Assembly: GCF_900636825.1 (NCBI RefSeq)
Contig: NZ_LR134318.1
Location: forward strand, 4,894,001 to 4,958,000
Reading direction: 5' to 3'
Source of the DNA: Pseudomonas fluorescens
Lineage (GTDB): Bacteria; Pseudomonadota; Gammaproteobacteria; Pseudomonadales; Pseudomonadaceae
Length of the DNA stretch: 64,000 nt
Positions 62,346-64,000 of this stretch are shown here, piece by piece (position 1 is the stretch's first letter; the number at the start of each line of letters is the position of its first letter). The position numbers and the translations under genes are program-made. Under the pieces are notes generated by a model that had not been told where the DNA came from, ran no database searches, and saw only the letters and a program-made list of their open reading frames with translations.

Positions 62346-63137
62346 TTACAAATCGAAGTTTTGCACATTCGATGCAGTTTGGCCCAGCAGCGGTAGGATT
62401 TTTCTGAAGGATTGCGGATCAGCACTGGTCCAGAACTTCACAGGCTGGCTCAAGCCGTGCGCGAGCAGATCGCGCTCACCGAGCAACCGTTGCAGTTGTC
62501 GGGCCACCGCAGAGCCAGTGTCGATCAGGCTGACATCGTCGTCGATCATTGTCTTTAGCAACGGTTTCAGGAAAGGATAATGCGTACACCCAAGGATGAT
62601 CGTATCGCAGCCATGAGCCAGTAACGGCGTGACATAACTCTGCAATAACTGGCGCAATTCCTGGCTGTGCAGGTCGCCGTTTTCAATCAGCTCGACCAGC
62701 CCCGGGCACGGCTGGGTGATGACTTTGATGTCAGCCGCAAAGCGATCAAGCAACGCGGCGAACTTGGCGCTTTGCAAGGTGCCCGTCGTCGCGAGCACGC
62801 CGACCACGCCGCTACGTGTGGCCGCTGCGGCCGGTTTGACCGCAGGTTCCATGCCGACAATCGGCCAATCGGGAAAGTCGCGGCGCAGATCGGCCACACC
62901 GGCGACGGTCGCGGTATTGCAGGCCAACACCAAGGCTTTGGCGCCCTGCTCACGGAAGAAACCCGCCATCACACTGCAGCGTTGGCGGATAAATTCCGGG
63001 GTTTTCTCGCCATACGGGATGTTCCCGCAGTCGGCAACATACAGCAGCGATTCGTGGGGCAACAATTGCTGGATTTCCGCCAGTACCGACAAGCCGCCGA
63101 CCCCGGAATCGAACACGCCGATCGGCGCCTCACGCAT
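62346..63137 (-). CDS. murI: Glutamate racemase
   Basis: 263 residues from MREAPIGVFDSGVGGLSVLA. Makes D-glutamate for peptidoglycan. Both catalytic cysteines are present, in VLACNTATVAG and LGCTHYPFLKP, with Asp in FDSG. Overlaps the moeB end by 8 bases. Confidence 0.95.
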   Translation of the reverse strand: MREAPIGVFDSGVGGLSVLAEIQQLLPHESLLYVADCGNIPYGEKTPEFIRQRCSVMAGFFREQGAKALVLACNTATVAGVADLRRDFPDWPIVGMEPAVKPAAAATRSGVVGVLATTGTLQSAKFAALLDRFAADIKVITQPCPGLVELIENGDLHSQELRQLLQSYVTPLLAHGCDTIILGCTHYPFLKPLLKTMIDDDVSLIDTGSAVARQLQRLLGERDLLAHGLSQPVKFWTSADPQSFRKILPLLGQTASNVQNFDL

Positions 63138-63885
63138 GGCGTGCGCCACAGACGCTGCATCCCGGATCACGCTTGACGCGCAACTCGCGGAAACGCGAGC
63201 CAAGGGCATCGATCAACAGCAAACGGCCCACCAGTGGCTCGCCAAAACCCACCAGAACTTTCAAAGCCTCAAGCGCTTGCAGGCTGCCGACCAGACCGAC
63301 CAGCGGCCCGACCACGCCGGCTTCGCTGCACGTCAGTTCGGCTTCGCTGCCATGTCCGTACAAACAGTGATAGCACGGGCTCTCGGCGCGGCGCGGATCG
63401 AACACCGACAGTTGCCCTTCAAGACGAATCGCGGCGCCGCTGACCAGAGGCCTGCGTGCAGCCACACACGCTGCGTTGACCGCCTCGCGGGTAGAAAAGT
63501 TATCGGAACAGTCGAGCACCAGATCCACCGCCGCCACCGCTGCGGCGAGGGAATCCTCGTCCAGCGCCTGCCGGTGGGCAATCAGTTGTATCTCTGGATT
63601 GATTGCGCCCAAACGCTTGAGCGCCGAGTCGACCTTGCTCAGGCCGACGCTGTCGGTGTCGTGAATGATCTGTCGTTGCAGGTTGGTCAGATCGACCGTG
63701 TCGAAGTCCGCCAGATGCAACTCGCCGACACCTGCCGCCGCCAGATACAGGGCAACCGGCGCGCCGAGCCCACCCAGGCCGACAATCAGCACGCGACTGG
63801 CCTTGAGCTTCAATTGCCCGTCGATGTCGATGTGTTGCAGCAGAATCTGTCGGCTGTAGCGCAGCAATTCCTGATCATTCAGCAC
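63130..63885 (-). CDS. moeB: MoeB/ThiF family adenylyltransferase
   Basis: 251 residues, GTG start. Activates the C-terminal Gly of MoaD-type sulfur carriers by adenylation in molybdopterin synthesis. ATP loop VGLGGLGAPVALYLAAAGVG, then DFDTVDLTNLQRQI; zinc ligands CYHC and CSVC; candidate catalytic Cys in AELTCSEAGVVGP. Overlaps the prmC stop by 7 bases. A ThiF-like role cannot be excluded. Confidence 0.92.
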   Translation of the reverse strand: MLNDQELLRYSRQILLQHIDIDGQLKLKASRVLIVGLGGLGAPVALYLAAAGVGELHLADFDTVDLTNLQRQIIHDTDSVGLSKVDSALKRLGAINPEIQLIAHRQALDEDSLAAAVAAVDLVLDCSDNFSTREAVNAACVAARRPLVSGAAIRLEGQLSVFDPRRAESPCYHCLYGHGSEAELTCSEAGVVGPLVGLVGSLQALEALKVLVGFGEPLVGRLLLIDALGSRFRELRVKRDPGCSVCGARHA

Positions 63886-64000
63886 GGCAGGCGCCCCAGA
63901 CTGATGCGTTGATGACCGCCCAGATCGGTGCGGCTGTGAACCTCTTGAAAACCGCGCGTCGACAGCAGGTCGCGCACGGACTCTGCCTGATCATAGCCAT
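63879..64000 (-). CDS. prmC: Peptide chain release factor N5-glutamine methyltransferase PrmC, C-terminal part
   Basis: Only the last 40 codons are in the window: GYDQAESVRDLLSTRGFQEV, then HSRTDLGGHQRISLGRLPC and TGA at 63881-63879. This matches the C-terminus of PrmC (HemK), which methylates the GGQ glutamine of release factors. The order prmC-moeB-murI is usual in Pseudomonas. Runs off the right edge. Confidence 0.9.
   Translation of the reverse strand, partial: GYDQAESVRDLLSTRGFQEVHSRTDLGGHQRISLGRLPC

Overview
The window is chromosomal DNA from a Pseudomonas of the fluorescens/putida type. The evidence is the high GC content, the gene order (mraZ-rsmH-ftsL-ftsI beside rnpB-rsmI-lpoA; petABC-sspAB beside rpsI-rplM; hpt-upp-uraA-hemH; murI-moeB-prmC), a PVWY-type cytochrome b, and a dozen palindromic REP doublets with the arm TGTAGGAGCTG...GCGATCTTTT that are typical of fluorescent pseudomonads. 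I found no rRNA, tRNA, CRISPR array, prophage or insertion sequence, and no clear pseudogene. Most of it is core genome.

Layout. 1-5.0 kb, minus strand: start of the division/cell-wall cluster (ftsI partial, ftsL, rsmH, mraZ with three operator repeats), then RNase P RNA and rsmI. 5.2-8.7 kb, plus: lpoA-yraN-diaA-BON lipoprotein (envelope and replication control). 8.8-13.8 kb, minus: sspB, sspA, the cytochrome bc1 operon petABC, then rplM-rpsI. 13.9-23 kb: single metabolic and regulatory genes (aldo/keto reductase, LCAD-like acyl-CoA dehydrogenase, GATase1-AraC regulator, zapE, trpS with an extra C-terminal domain, a hydrolase, yhcB/zapG, an OmpA lipoprotein, a metallo-hydrolase). 23-31.4 kb, minus: a fatty-acid-uptake-like island made of a MalT-type LuxR regulator, DUF1329 and DUF1302 envelope proteins and an acyl-CoA ligase. 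31.6-43.2 kb: LysE exporter, D-hydroxyacid dehydrogenase, rsmC, a yybP-ykoY Mn riboswitch with a GDT1-family exporter, an M48 lipoprotein protease, a chemoreceptor, a divergent SRAP protein and small conserved genes. 43.2-49.2 kb: mqo behind a 700-base leader, then hpt, upp and uraA. 49.4-61.3 kb: hemH, a TIGR01777 epimerase and the light-response cluster. 61.3-64 kb: a YkgJ-type protein, pagL, murI, moeB and the 3' end of prmC.

The most interesting region is 51.4-61.3 kb. A LitR/CarH-family MerR regulator sits inside a tightly overlapping nine-gene operon: DUF523-DUF1722, merR, photolyase, NTF2-like, SDR, FAD amine-oxidase-like, DUF1365, cyclopropane-synthase-like methyltransferase and DUF2878. 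A second, separate unit (renalase-like FAD enzyme plus Trp-rich small protein) lies just upstream on the same strand. Both promoters carry the direct repeat TRTAC/TA-N12-TGTAC/TA that I recall as the PplR1 (LitR) operator of P. putida. The regulator keeps the DNA-binding domain but lacks the cobalamin-binding histidine motif, so light must be sensed another way. The genes together suggest a light/singlet-oxygen response that couples DNA repair to modification of membrane fatty acids.
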